From JAKLIH01 sp964618955 (GTDB lineage: Bacteria; Patescibacteriota; Minisyncoccia; UBA6257; JAKLIH01), in contig CAZUBO010000006.1 of the NCBI GenBank assembly GCA_964618955.1, positions 1 to 53,138 of the forward strand: a stretch of 53,138 bases of DNA. The letters run 5' to 3'. The notes under the pieces were generated by a model that was not told where the DNA came from, did no database searches, and worked only from the letters and a program-made list of their open reading frames with translations. Made by a program: the position numbers and the translations under genes. This document shows positions 36,750 to 45,989 of this stretch, one piece after another; position 1 is the stretch's first letter, and each line of letters begins with the position of its first letter.

Positions 36750-37652
36750 ATGCATTTATCAATCCCATGGTATTTTTTTGTTTTACTATCATCAGCACTT
36801 TTTGCAATGAACAATATGATTGAAAAACATATCGTAGATAAGCGTATTGACAACCCGATGACCTTGACAATAGTAGGTTGTTTTTTAAGTGGATTGATCG
36901 GATTAATTCTGTTTATATTATTCCCCGTTTCGAGGTATATTAGTATTGATCAGGGGTTGTTATTATTACTTTCTGGAGCATCAGGTGTATTTTATCTAGT
37001 ATTTTATTATAAAGCTTTAAAGCTTGAAGATGCTTCTTTGGTTATACCATTATTTAAATTTGAGTATGTTTTTGTTTTAGTACTCGGAGCAATTTTTTTG
37101 AAAGAATATCTGGTATTCAAACAAATTATTGGATTAATAATTATAATAATTTCTAGTTTATTTTTGGGTTGCAAAAATATAAAAACATTATTAAAGCCAA
37201 GAAAATCTTTTTGGCTAATGGCGTTGGCATCATTAATGATTGTAATATCAACCATTGCTTTTAAGGGAGTTACAAAAAATTATAATTTTTTAACAGGGAT
37301 GGTGTATTCTTTACTTGGGGGTGGATTAATGGGGGTTGTTTTGTTGTGTGTGCCAAAGTATAGAAAAAATGTAATGAAAATAAATTATAAATCAATTGGC
37401 CCCATACTTTTATTAGACGATGCAATAGATATAGTAGCTAGATTTTGTTCTCGTTATGCTATAATGCTAACAACGGTTACTTATGTATATATACTTTCAT
37501 CAGTACAATCTTTTTTTGTTCTGATTTATGGTGTAATTTTAACTTTATTATTTCCCAAAATAATTAAAGAAGATATAAGCCAAATGACTATAGCAAACAA
37601 AATTATTGTTGGATTAGTTATGTTTATAGGTATGTGGTTAGTTTATTTCTAA
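36750..37652 (+). CDS. EamA/DMT-family membrane transporter
   Basis: A 300-residue inner-membrane protein with about ten helices in two five-helix repeats, the usual EamA/RhaT arrangement. Helix 1 starts WYFFVLLSSALFAMNNMIEK. The segment GVFYLVFYYKALKLEDASLVIPLFKFEYVFVLV is typical of the end of repeat 1, and LGAIFLKEYLVFKQIIGLIIII matches the conserved 'gxxfxgExxxxxqxxG' pattern. All its Trp codons are TGG, none TGA, unlike most neighbours. A substrate cannot be assigned. It stands alone between hairpin repeat copies 3 and 4 with its own promoter. Confidence 0.85.
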   Translation: MHLSIPWYFFVLLSSALFAMNNMIEKHIVDKRIDNPMTLTIVGCFLSGLIGLILFILFPVSRYISIDQGLLLLLSGASGVFYLVFYYKALKLEDASLVIPLFKFEYVFVLVLGAIFLKEYLVFKQIIGLIIIIISSLFLGCKNIKTLLKPRKSFWLMALASLMIVISTIAFKGVTKNYNFLTGMVYSLLGGGLMGVVLLCVPKYRKNVMKINYKSIGPILLLDDAIDIVARFCSRYAIMLTTVTYVYILSSVQSFFVLIYGVILTLLFPKIIKEDISQMTIANKIIVGLVMFIGMWLVYF

Positions 37653-37703
37653 AAGTATTGACCGCTAATGTTAAGTTAGCACTATGGCAATATTTCTTAA
37701 ATC

Positions 37704-37761
37704 TACAATATATATCAGGTTATGGATCAGAATAGTCCTTACTTCGTTGAGTATGGTCTGT
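37704..37761 (+). repeat. Dispersed hairpin repeat, copy 4
   Basis: GGTTATGGATCAGAATAGTCC, then TACTTCGTTGAGTA (TACT/AGTA stem). The preceding AATCTACAATATATAT resembles the sequence in front of copy 5. Confidence 0.75.
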
Positions 37762-37764
37762 AAT

Positions 37765-37794
37765 TTGCAAAAGAATAAGGAAAAATGGTATAAT
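37765..37794 (+). promoter_or_regulatory. Conserved TTGCAA promoter before the gene at 37825
   Basis: TTGCAA at 37765-37770, 18-bp spacer, TATAAT at 37789-37794; directly abuts repeat copy 4. Confidence 0.7.
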
Positions 37795-37824
37795 ATATAC
37801 AATTAAAAAATTAATTTTAATTTT

Positions 37825-38265
37825 ATGAGTAAAAAAATATTTATTGTTGTTTTTGCAATTTTATTAATGGCTTTATGTGGGTATATAGTTTACAATAATC
37901 AAAACAAAGATATTAAAAATACCGTAACAATTATAACGATTAAACCTAAACCCGTGACTATCCCAGTAGATACTATTTCGGATATAACTTATGAAGGATC
38001 TGGTACTTGCATAATGAAAAAATGAAAAGAATGATCAACCGATTGTGGTGGAGGAGTACCGTTCTATAAACCGCAATGTGGTCATTGGGTTGAGAGTCAA
38101 GCATATAGTGATGAAGATAAGGCATGTGTAACGGGAAAAGATTGTTGCTCAGGCGCTTGTGGTATAGGTTATAATAATAAATTAAGTTGTGTGGCAAGTG
38201 GGTCATGTTTTATCTCCTACATAGACAAGGATGGCAACCTTCATAACTCATCATGTAATCGGTAA
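37825..38265 (+). CDS. Secreted Cys-rich protein, 146 residues
   Basis: An N-terminal hydrophobic segment (KIFIVVFAILLMALCGYIVY) acts as signal or anchor; the Cys in it could mark a lipoprotein. The mature part holds about ten Cys residues (CVTGKDCCSGACGIGY, and near the end LSCVASGSCF), suggesting a disulfide-stabilised extracellular domain. Two TGA codons encode Trp in KKWKEWSTDC. It stands alone between repeat copies 4 and 5. Function unknown; small secreted Cys-rich proteins recur in this window. Confidence 0.75.
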
Positions 38266-38296
38266 TTTTTGATTTTTTTGTTTTCGTTGTTTGACA

Positions 38297-38386
38297 ATGG
38301 ATGAAGAGAATAATAGATCAAGAATAAGATTATTCCTATTAATGGATAATTTGAAAAGATTACAAAAGACAATTTGAAATCTGTAG
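38297..38386 (+). pseudogene. Short ORF or gene remnant in a 335-bp gap
   Basis: MDEENNRSRIRLFLLMDNLK opens a 29-codon frame that stops at TAG. Beyond the TAG the same frame continues with plausible protein sequence (GAKTIKTLSNQIMFVACGYS) into repeat copy 5. This suggests a small gene broken by a single nonsense change, or chance. The rest of the gap 38266-38600 holds repeat copy 5, a terminator and a promoter. Confidence 0.3.
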
Positions 38387-38451
38387 GGAGCTAAGACAAT
38401 CAAAACACTATCTAATCAGATAATGTTTGTGGCTTGTGGTTATTCTAAATC

Positions 38452-38509
38452 TATAATATATGTTGGATTATTCGTCAGAATAGTCCTGACTTCGTTGAAC
38501 AGGTTCTGC
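38452..38509 (+). repeat. Dispersed hairpin repeat, copy 5
   Basis: GGATTATT (38465-38472) pairs with AATAGTCC (38479-38486), followed by CCTGACTTCGTTGAACAGG, in which CCTG/CAGG is fully paired (CCTG/TAGG in copy 2). Best match to copy 2. Confidence 0.8.
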
Positions 38510-38512
38510 TCA

Positions 38513-38571
38513 AAAACACACTCAAAAAAGTGTGTTTTTATTTGCAAAATAATAGGGAAATGTGATATAGT
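38513..38571 (+). promoter_or_regulatory. Terminator followed by TTGCAA promoter (cassette spacer)
   Basis: ACACACT/AGTGTGT plus T-run ends at about 38540. TTGCAA at 38542-38547, 18-bp spacer, TATAGT at 38566-38571. Confidence 0.7.
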
Positions 38572-38600
38572 ATTGATAATTAATTATGTAAATTTTCTTT

Positions 38601-39116
38601 ATGTTAAGATTGGAGCAAAAACAGTGGTTAAGTAATTTAAGTGATACCAAGACAATTAGCGTGATTCCTTATAATCCTAAGAATAGGTTGGTTTTTAATA
38701 AAATCAAAAAAGATTTAATAGATAATATCGGAAATGTTAGGGTTTCGCTTAGAGGATCAACTCTTTTAGGTATTTCTGGCCAAGGAGAAGTAGATTTATA
38801 TATTCCCGTTGCCAAAAAGAATTTTAATATTTATTTGAAGAAGTTAATGAAATATCTTGGAGATCCTGGTAGTGTTTATGAGTTGAGAAGGGTAAGATTT
38901 GTAAAATATATTGATGATATAAAAATTGAGATATTTCTTATAAATAAAAATTCGAAAGATTGAATAAACGGTTGTAAATTTGAAAACTTTTTAAAGCATA
39001 GTCCTAAGTATTTAAATGAATACGAAAGAATTAAGAAAAAATATGATGGATTTTCAGTAAGGCAATATTATACAGTCAAAACCAAATTTATTAATAAAAT
39101 CTTGAATAAAGTTTAA
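38601..39116 (+). CDS. Nucleotidyltransferase-fold protein
   Basis: A 171-residue protein. LRGSTLLGISGQGEVDLYIPV near residues 52-72 carries the GS and Gly-rich acidic pattern of pol-beta-type nucleotidyltransferases, and a later acidic residue is in DDIKIEIFL. The C-terminal half is helical. GrpB/UPF0157-type and MNT-type families are both possible. TGA at 38961 encodes Trp. It has its own promoter and stands after repeat copy 5 as a single-gene unit. The substrate is unknown. Confidence 0.6.
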
Positions 39117-39142
39117 GGTTTTATTTTTGATAGTTTTTTGAT

Positions 39143-39172
39143 TTGCAAAAGCATAAGAAAATATGATATAAT
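39143..39172 (+). promoter_or_regulatory. Conserved TTGCAA promoter before the gene at 39201
   Basis: TTGCAA at 39143-39148, 18-bp spacer, TATAAT at 39167-39172. This fourth copy of the promoter block has no hairpin repeat in front of it. Confidence 0.7.
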
Positions 39173-39200
39173 AGGGATAATGAAATATTAAATTAATAAT

Positions 39201-39776
39201 ATGAAAGAAATTATTGGAATTATTGCAGTAATATTTACATTTGTAGGATATATTCCATATATTATGGATACTATAAAGGGAAAAACTAAACCACATATTT
39301 ATAGTTGGTTTATTTGAGCTTTTATTACATTTATTATTTTTGCATTGCAAATTTCTGGTAAGGGCGGAGCGGGTGCATTTACAACTTTAGCCGCCGCACT
39401 TCTTTGTTTAACGATTTTTATTTTGGGATTAAAAAATGGGCATAAAGATATAACTAAATTTGATACTATTGCTTTTGTTATTGCTTTAGTAGCTACTGGA
39501 ATATGAATTTTTGCAAAACAACCGGTGATTTCTAATATTTTAATAATTACGATTAATACATTAGCAAATTTACCTACTATTAGAAAATCTTGAAGTAAGC
39601 CTTACTCAGAAACTCTTTTTACTTGAGAGATGGGGGCAGTTCGCAATTTTTTAGGACTATTGGCTTTAACAAGTTATTCTCCGCTAACATGACTTTATCC
39701 CGTTACGAATTTCTTTATTAATATTGTTGTAAGTAGTATTTTGATTATTAGACGACAACAAATAAAAAACAATTAA
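39201..39776 (+). CDS. PQ-loop-like membrane protein, six helices
   Basis: A 191-residue membrane protein. The N-terminus IIGIIAVIFTFVGYIPYIMD followed by TIKGKTKPHIYSWFIWAFI resembles the PQ-loop/SemiSWEET repeat (Pro in helix 1, then a loop and a Trp). A second similar half is suggested by NTLANLPTIRKSW. It has the same length and layout as the two proteins at 49781 and 50355 and is probably a distant paralogue. Five Trp are encoded by TGA. Sugar or lipid transport has been shown for SWEET proteins, but nothing here fixes a substrate. Confidence 0.65.
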
Positions 39777-39785
39777 ATTAATAAT

Positions 39786-40358
39786 ATGAGAAATAAACGA
39801 TGATATATTTTGTTAGTAAGCTTGATAATATTAATAGGTGATTATTTTATTTTTGCTAGACAAGATATAAATATTGTTACAAAATTGCCTTTATTTTATC
39901 GCTGGAATGGTTGGACTATTTTTTTTAGCATACTTGGCGTTTGGTGAGCTAAAACAATAACGGAAAGATACAGTGAAGAAGTGCCGGATGATGTAAAAGC
40001 TATCATGCAAAATTTATCTAAAGATCAAAAAATATATAGAGGTGATATAGGGGATCTGATAATTACAGATAATAGTGTTTTAATTAAAAGAGGAGAAAAA
40101 GGTATTGTTGCTTATCATAGGTTTGCTCTCAAGGACAGAATAATTCCATTTTCTGATATAGCATCTGTGCGACTTAAGAAAGGACATTTTATAGTAGCGG
40201 GATATATTTATTTTGTGTTGAAAAATCATGGTTTAAGATGATGACAACGGCCGATTTTTTATGAAAGATATATTTGTTTTCATCCTAGTAAAAATATGGA
40301 ATTTGAAGAGGCTAAAAGAATTATAGAAAGTCATATCACTAATAGTAATCCTAAGTAA
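39786..40358 (+). CDS. Membrane protein with bacterial PH-like domain
   Basis: A 190-residue protein with two N-terminal membrane helices (WYILLVSLIILIGDYFIF; WTIFFSILGVWWAKTI). After residue ~85 comes a beta-rich domain (GDIGDLIITDNSVLIKRGEKG; IIPFSDIASVRLKKGHFIVAG) resembling bacterial PH-like/YcxB modules, closed by a helix (EFEEAKRIIESHI). It follows the PQ-loop-like gene by 9 bp and is probably cotranscribed. Many Trp are TGA. Function unknown. Confidence 0.6.
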
Positions 40359-40378
40359 TTAGAGTAAAATATTTTTAT

Positions 40379-40430
40379 AACATATTTGAAAAATGTGTTT
40401 TTTGATTTTTTGATAGAAATATGATATAAT
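40379..40430 (+). promoter_or_regulatory. Terminator followed by SDR promoter
   Basis: ACATATTT (40380-40387) pairs with AAATGTGT (40391-40398), followed by T residues. TTGATT at 40402-40407, 17-bp spacer and TATAAT at 40425-40430 lead to the SDR gene. Confidence 0.7.
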
Positions 40431-40460
40431 TAAAGTAATAGAATAATTTTATAATTAGGC

Positions 40461-41669
40461 ATGGAAAACGAAAAAACAGTATTAATTAGTGGGGCATATC
40501 TTTCGGGTATTGGCGAAACAATCCGAGATGAGTTTTTGAATATGGGATGGAATGTAATTGCGCTATATGAGCAAACTGAGAAAGACAAAGTGATTGAAAA
40601 TATAGAGAGATTAACTTCTTTATTAGTTGATTTGACTTCATTTGAAAGCATACAACAAATGATTTCAAAATTACCAAAAACATTAAATGCCTATGTACAT
40701 GCTACAATGTATTTTGATATGAAGCCTACTTTTGATCAAGAACTTTGAAGTAATACATTTCAAGTGAATGTTATTTCGGCGGTTCAGATTGTTGAAGCAA
40801 TAAGACCAAAATTTATTTCTGGAGGATCTATTGTAGCTATCTCAAGTACCGAAGCTTTTATGGGATCTTATGGATCGCCAGCTTATAGTTCTTCTAGAGC
40901 AGCGATGCATAATTTAGTTAAATCATGAGCAAATAAATATGGCAGTGAAGGGATTAGAGCCAATGCTATTGCTGCTGGTTGAATTGGTGGGGTAATGGAT
41001 ACAGACGAAGTTTTTAATAAGTCTAGAAGAATAACTCCATTAGGAAGATTAGGAGATCCTAAAGAGATTGCTAAGACTGTTAAATTTTTATGCTCGGATG
41101 AATCAAGCTTTATAAATGGTTCAGTAATAACTGCTGATGGAGGGTATTCTAATGTTGATACAGTATCCAAGTTTGAATATCAGAATTATATTGCTAAAGT
41201 TGATTTTGAAAGATTTACAGCAGAATTTATTACTAAAAGAGCATCGAATGGAGACGAGATTTGAGCTGTTTCGAAAATGTTTAAGAATGAATGAGAAGAT
41301 ACAGAAGAAATTCAACAATTTATGAAGGATCAAATTGCTGCAACAAAGCGAGGAGCAGTTGTAAATAGAATTTTTATTATTCCTGATTGTAAGTATTCTA
41401 GCGAAGAACCTGTATATAAATTTCATCTTGTAAATGAAAATATTAATGGTTATGTAGTAGAATATAATAGTCTTAAAGAGAATGAGCCAGAGTTATTTGA
41501 TATGTTTGGTGATGGTGTCACAGCATTTAATGAAGAGCTTTTAATATTTGATAAAGCAGATAATAATAGCAAAGGTGCTCGTGGAGTTCTTGTAACTGAG
41601 GGCAAGAAGATTTCAGCGCTTAGGGTTGGTTTTGAAAGGCTGTTAAAGCTTTCAAAAAAAATTGCTTAA
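40461..41669 (+). CDS. Short-chain dehydrogenase/reductase with C-terminal extension
   Basis: A 402-residue protein. Residues 1-230 are an SDR Rossmann domain: nucleotide-binding SGAYLSGIG at the N-terminus, the Ser of the active site in IVAISST, and the YxxxK position appears as Tyr142-SSS-Arg146, so the catalytic Lys is Arg. INGSVITADGGYS near residue 225 is the standard SDR end. About 150 further residues (KMFKNEWEDTEEIQQF, then FHLVNENINGYVVEYN) form an unrecognised domain. Arg in place of Lys may mean altered or lost reductase activity. It has its own promoter and terminator. Confidence 0.8.
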
Positions 41670-41688
41670 AAACAAATTGTTGTTTTTA
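41668..41688 (+). terminator. Small terminator after the SDR gene
   Basis: AAAACAA and TTGTTTT pair around ATTG, ending in a T-run that overlaps the stem. Weak but well placed. Confidence 0.5.
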
Positions 41689-41748
41689 ATGTATAAAAAA
41701 TTTAAAAATGTGATATACTATGTATAATAAAATATTAAACTGAACAAT

Positions 41749-42231
41749 ATGTTAATAAAATTTATCTATACTTTGTTTTTAGCTTTGTTGATTGCTTTGT
41801 TTGTAGGATTAGGTATTGAAAGTTTTTATCAAGAGCCTAAAGCTCCTGAATATCCAATGAATACAATTATGGAAAAACAACCTGGATGCGAACCAAATGT
41901 AGAGCAACAAAAATTAGAAAAGGAATATACCATATTACGGGACAAATATACAAAAGAATTAAAGACATACAATAAAAATGTTTCTATTGTTTTGCTAATA
42001 ATTGCTATTGTAATTTTAGTATTGAGTTTGACTTTTATGACTAAGATTAAAATGATTTCTGACGGAATTCTTTTGGGTGGGGTATTTACTACTGCTTATG
42101 GAATTATTAGGGGGATTATGAGTGATAGTTCTCAATTTAGATTTTTGATTGTAACAGTTGGATTAACAATTGCTTTGGTATTGGGGTATATGAAATTTAT
42201 TCGTCCCAAAGAAGAAAATATCTTAAATTAA
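41749..42231 (+). CDS. Membrane protein, about four helices
   Basis: A 160-residue protein: helix 1 at residues 5-25 (IYTLFLALLIALFVGLGIE), a ~50-residue charged segment with coiled-coil character (QQKLEKEYTILRDKYTKELK), then three helices (VSIVLLIIAIVILVLSLTF onwards). Two helices flank a soluble loop that includes a single Cys (QPGCEPN). No family recognised. It ends 11 bp before the PurA/PurZ-like gene and shares its promoter (TATACT at 41714 or TATAAT at 41723). Confidence 0.65.
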   Translation: MLIKFIYTLFLALLIALFVGLGIESFYQEPKAPEYPMNTIMEKQPGCEPNVEQQKLEKEYTILRDKYTKELKTYNKNVSIVLLIIAIVILVLSLTFMTKIKMISDGILLGGVFTTAYGIIRGIMSDSSQFRFLIVTVGLTIALVLGYMKFIRPKEENILN

Positions 42232-42242
42232 AACAATAAAAT

Positions 42243-43262
42243 ATGTTAGGAAAAGTAACCATTGTGGTTGGTGGGCAATTTGGCTCTGAGGCAAAAGGAA
42301 AAGTAATTTCATTTTTAGCAAATGAAATTGATATTGCTGTTAGAACTGGAGCTCCAAATGCCGGACATACAGTCATTAAAGATGATAAAGTTTATAAATT
42401 ACAACAAATTCCATCAACTTTTTTAAATCTTAATTGTATTTTATGTATAGGGGCGGGTGCAATAATTGATCCCGGAATATTACAAAAAGAAGTAGAACTT
42501 ACTAATACCAAAAATAGATTGTTTATTGATTTTCAAGCTGGAATTATTGGCAAACAACATCCATTGCAAGAAGATAATCTTGTTAGAAATATTGGTAGTA
42601 CGGGTACTGGTTCAGGAGCTGCTCTTATAGATAGAATATGAAGAGATAAGTTTAAGTTAGCAAAAGATATCCTAAAAGATTTTCAATTAAAAGATGTTGC
42701 AGAAATTGTTAATAAGGGTATTAATGAGGGCAAGAATATTTTAATTGAAGGAACTCAGGGCTTTGGTTTATCGCTTTATTATGGTGCTTATCCTTTTGTT
42801 ACTTCTAGAGATACTACAGCTGCTAATTTTTTAGCAGAGGTTGGTATTTCGCCGATGGTAGTAACTGATATTATTCTTGCCATTAGAACTTTTCCTATAA
42901 GAGTTGCGGGAAATTCTGGGCCACTTCCTTACGAAATAACATGAGAAGACTTATCTAAACATATTGGTAAAAATATCGAAGAAAGAACGACGGTAACTAA
43001 TAATATTAGACGAGTAGCCAAAATTGATCTAGAAATTATTAAAAGGGCTATTATGGTAAATCGACCAACGCAAATTGCTTTACAATTTTTGAATTATCTT
43101 TTTCCTCAAGATGAAAACAAGAATGATTGAAATACGTTAACCCAAGAAGCTAAACAATATATAGAAGGATTAGAAAGGGAATTGGGAGTTCCAATTACCC
43201 TTATTGGTACTAGCAAAAATCCAGAGGGTATGATTGATCGAAGAAATTTTAATAGTAAATAA
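42243..43262 (+). CDS. Short PurA/PurZ-like enzyme with catalytic Asp replaced by Ser
   Basis: A 339-residue member of the adenylosuccinate synthetase family; bacterial PurA is about 430. The N-terminal loop reads GGQFGSEAKGKV where E. coli PurA has QWGDEGKGK, so the catalytic Asp is Ser15. His42 is kept in RTGAPNAGHTV, as are IEGTQGFGLSL, YPFVTSRDTTA and the RVAGNSGPLP region. As I recall, Asp replacement by Ser or Gly and a compact length mark phage PurZ (succino-2-amino-deoxyadenylate synthase) and short archaeal relatives. PurZ uses dGMP, PurA uses IMP. Which applies here is undecided; no other purine gene is nearby. Several Trp are TGA. Confidence 0.8.
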
Positions 43263-43380
43263 TAGGGCTTATTTAATTAATATTGATTAAAATTTCAATA
43301 GTAGTTTTTTTGATTTGTAGAAAACAAAAAAATATGTTAAAATCCTAGTATTAAAGAAAACAACTAAATTAAAGATTTTT

Positions 43381-44229
43381 ATGAAAATAGTAGTATTGGG
43401 AAATGGGGCTTGAGGTTCAGCTATGTTCTCAATAATAAATTCAAAGAATAAAGATATTTCTTATTGAGATGAAAAGCATAAAATTGCTTTGGCAGATGTG
43501 TATGTTATTTGTTTACCAGTGCAAGTAATGAGGAGTGCTTTAAAAAGAGCAAAATTTGAAAAGGGTAGAAAAATTGTAATAGTTAATTGTAGCAAAGGAA
43601 TTGAAAAGAAAACCAATAAATTACCCTTTGAGATAATTTCGGAAACAATAGTCAGTGATTTTAAATACTATACTTTGATTGGTCCTAGCTTTGCTAGTGA
43701 AGTAAAGGCTAAGCAACCAACTATTGTAAATATTGGATATATAAATAAATGCGACAGTAAATTAATTAAGCAATTGTTTGTTACTGAATATTTTAGAGTT
43801 AAATTCTCTAAAGGAGTAAAAGAATTAGAATTATCGAGTGCACTAAAAAATGTTTATGCAATTCTTTGCGGAATAGGTGACGGTTTGGGTTACGGTTATA
43901 ATACTAGGACTTTAATTATCAGCAGTGCTATTCAAGAATTGTATAAGATTATTAATTTGAAGAGGGCTGAAATAGTTGGAACTATTGGCGATTTGATTTT
44001 GACTTGTAATAGTGACCAAAGTCGTAATTTTAAATTTGGACAATTAATAACTAAATACAAAATTAAAGAGACTTTAGTAAAAGTTGGAGCAACGGTTGAA
44101 GGGTTGGGAACAGTTGATTCAATTAAGATGTTTAATAAGCCGTTATTAAATTTTGTGGCTGAAGTTGTAAAAAAAGATAATCCTAAGAATGTTCAAAATA
44201 TGTTTAATGAATTTTTAAATAAACTATAA
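43381..44229 (+). CDS. gpsA: Glycerol-3-phosphate dehydrogenase, shortened N-terminal domain
   Basis: NAD(P)-dependent reduction of dihydroxyacetone phosphate to sn-glycerol 3-phosphate for phospholipid synthesis. The motif GNGAWGSAM is the family's GxGxWG, its Trp encoded by TGA. GPSFASEVKAKQPT and the C-terminal LKNVYAILCGIGDGLGYGYNTR (catalytic Lys) are clear. At 282 residues it lacks about 40 residues of the N-terminal domain: after SYWDEKHKIALADVYVICLP the usual loop and helix between strands 2 and 4 are missing. Catalytic residues are kept, so it may be active; a deletion has either streamlined or weakened cofactor binding. Confidence 0.9.
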
Positions 44230-44242
44230 AGAATTTAAATAT

Positions 44243-44833
44243 ATGAGAGACGAAGAACTTAGAAAAATTAAAGATGAAGTTTTGGTTTGCAAGCAATGTT
44301 GTTTGTATGAAGATAGAATACAAGGCAAATTCTATCCAGTAATTGGGCAGGGAAATCACCAGGCGAAAATTATGTTTGTCGGCGAAGCTCCAGGATTGCA
44401 AGAAGCCAAAACAGGAAGACCTTTTTGTGGGACAGCCGGAAGTATTTTAACTGAATTATTAGAATCTGTTGGAATTAAAAGGGAAGAAGTATACATTGCT
44501 AATTTATTAAAATGTCGTCCGCCAGGGAATAGAGATCCATTATTGGATGAAATTAAAGTATGTTCGAGTTTTTTAGAAAAACAAATTGAAATTATTCAAC
44601 CAAAAGTAATTTGTCCTTTAGGAAGATATTCAATGAAATTCTTAATGGAAAAATTTGGATTAGCTGATAAAGTAGAAGGAATTAGTAAAATTCATGGCAA
44701 GGTGTTTGAAAGGAAGAATGGAATTGAAAATATTACCATAATACCTTTTTATCATCCAGCGGTAGTTGCATATAATCCAGAAATGAGAGATACTTTAATG
44801 AATGATTTTAAGGTTTTAGAAAAATTTAAATAA
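44243..44833 (+). CDS. Family 4 uracil-DNA glycosylase, Fe-S type
   Basis: Removes uracil from DNA to start base-excision repair; 196 residues, typical for the family. Motif A is VGEAPGLQEAKTGRPF, motif B the ending YHPAVVAYNP (FYHP). Four Cys for the iron-sulfur cluster are placed as CKQCCLYED near the N-terminus and KCRPP/KVCSSFLEKQ ... CPLGRYS later. It lies between gpsA (13 bp) and rarA (5 bp), so it probably belongs to one operon with the replication-repair gene rarA. Confidence 0.93.
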   Translation: MRDEELRKIKDEVLVCKQCCLYEDRIQGKFYPVIGQGNHQAKIMFVGEAPGLQEAKTGRPFCGTAGSILTELLESVGIKREEVYIANLLKCRPPGNRDPLLDEIKVCSSFLEKQIEIIQPKVICPLGRYSMKFLMEKFGLADKVEGISKIHGKVFERKNGIENITIIPFYHPAVVAYNPEMRDTLMNDFKVLEKFK

Positions 44834-44838
44834 TATAT

Positions 44839-45984
44839 ATGGAACCATTAGCTTCTAAAATACGTCCTAAGAATTTAGATGAATTTATAGGGCAAGATCA
44901 TTTAGTTGGGGTTGGAAAACCATTACGAATGGCTATTGAGAATGGCTCAATGTTTTCATTTATCTTATGAGGTCCGCCAGGGGTAGGCAAGACAACTTTA
45001 GCTAAGATCTATGCTAAGAGTTTAAAGGCAGACTTATTTGAATTATCAGCCGTATCAGCTGGAAAAGATGATATTCGTAAGATTGTGGGCAATGGGAATT
45101 TAATTAGAAAGATTTTGTTTTTAGATGAAATTCATAGATTCAATAAAGCTCAACAAGACTTTTTGTTACCGTATGTAGAGAGTGGTGAATTGACTTTGAT
45201 TGGGGCAACAACTGAGAATCCAAGTTTTGAAGTTATTGCCCCGTTGTTATCAAGATGTAGAGTTTTTGTATTGAATGAGTTTTCGGATGAAGAGATGTGA
45301 AAGATTATCAAAAGAACAAAAGTTAAGATGGATAAGAAGTCTATTGATTGATTGATTATGATGGCTAATGGAGATGCTAGACAGGCAATTACGGTACTCG
45401 AGAATTGTTTAGAATTATATAAGGAAATAAATATTGAGAATTTGATAAATACATTACAATCAAAATTTTTAAGATATGATAAGAAGTCTGACGAACATTA
45501 TAATCTAATCAGTGCATATATTAAGAGCTTGAGAGCTAGCCAGGTAGATGCAGCTTTGTATTACTTAGCTAGATTAGTTGACAGTGGGGAGGATCCAAAA
45601 TTCATTGCTAGACGGATGGTTATCTTTGCGAGTGAAGATATTGGGATAATGGTGCCAACAGCTCTGGTAGTGGCCAATGCGGTGTTTAGGGCAGTAGAAA
45701 CTATAGGATATCCTGAAGCTCAAATTAATTTAGCCCACGGAACGGTGTATTTAGCTAATTGCAAAAAAGATCGAACAGCTTATGAAGGGTTCTTTAAGGC
45801 TATGGAAGATGTTAAAAGTTTTGGTAATTTACCAATACCTTTGAAGATTAGAAATGCACCAACGAAATTAATGAAGGATTTGAATTATGGCAAGGGGTAT
45901 GATAAATATGATGAAGGAAGCTATTTGCCAGATAAGATTAAGAATAAGAAATACTGAATTAATAAATTAAAAAATTTAGACTAA
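44839..45984 (+). CDS. rarA: Replication-associated recombination AAA+ ATPase RarA (MgsA)
   Basis: AAA+ ATPase acting at stalled replication forks; 381 residues, slightly shorter than the usual ~430. N-terminus MEPLASKIRPKNLDEFIGQD is diagnostic. Walker A GPPGVGKTTL follows a TGA-encoded Trp (FILWGPPG). Walker B LFLDEIHRFNKAQQD and sensor 1 GATTENPSF are intact, and the C-terminal MgsA domain ends with GYDKYDEGSYLPD. The region after sensor 2 is shortened. Start codon is 5 bp after the glycosylase stop. Confidence 0.95.
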
Positions 45985-45989
45985 TAATC

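Noticed and set aside
29355..38509. CRISPR array
   Set aside because: Repeat copies are kilobases apart with genes between them, sequence varies among copies, and no cas genes are present.
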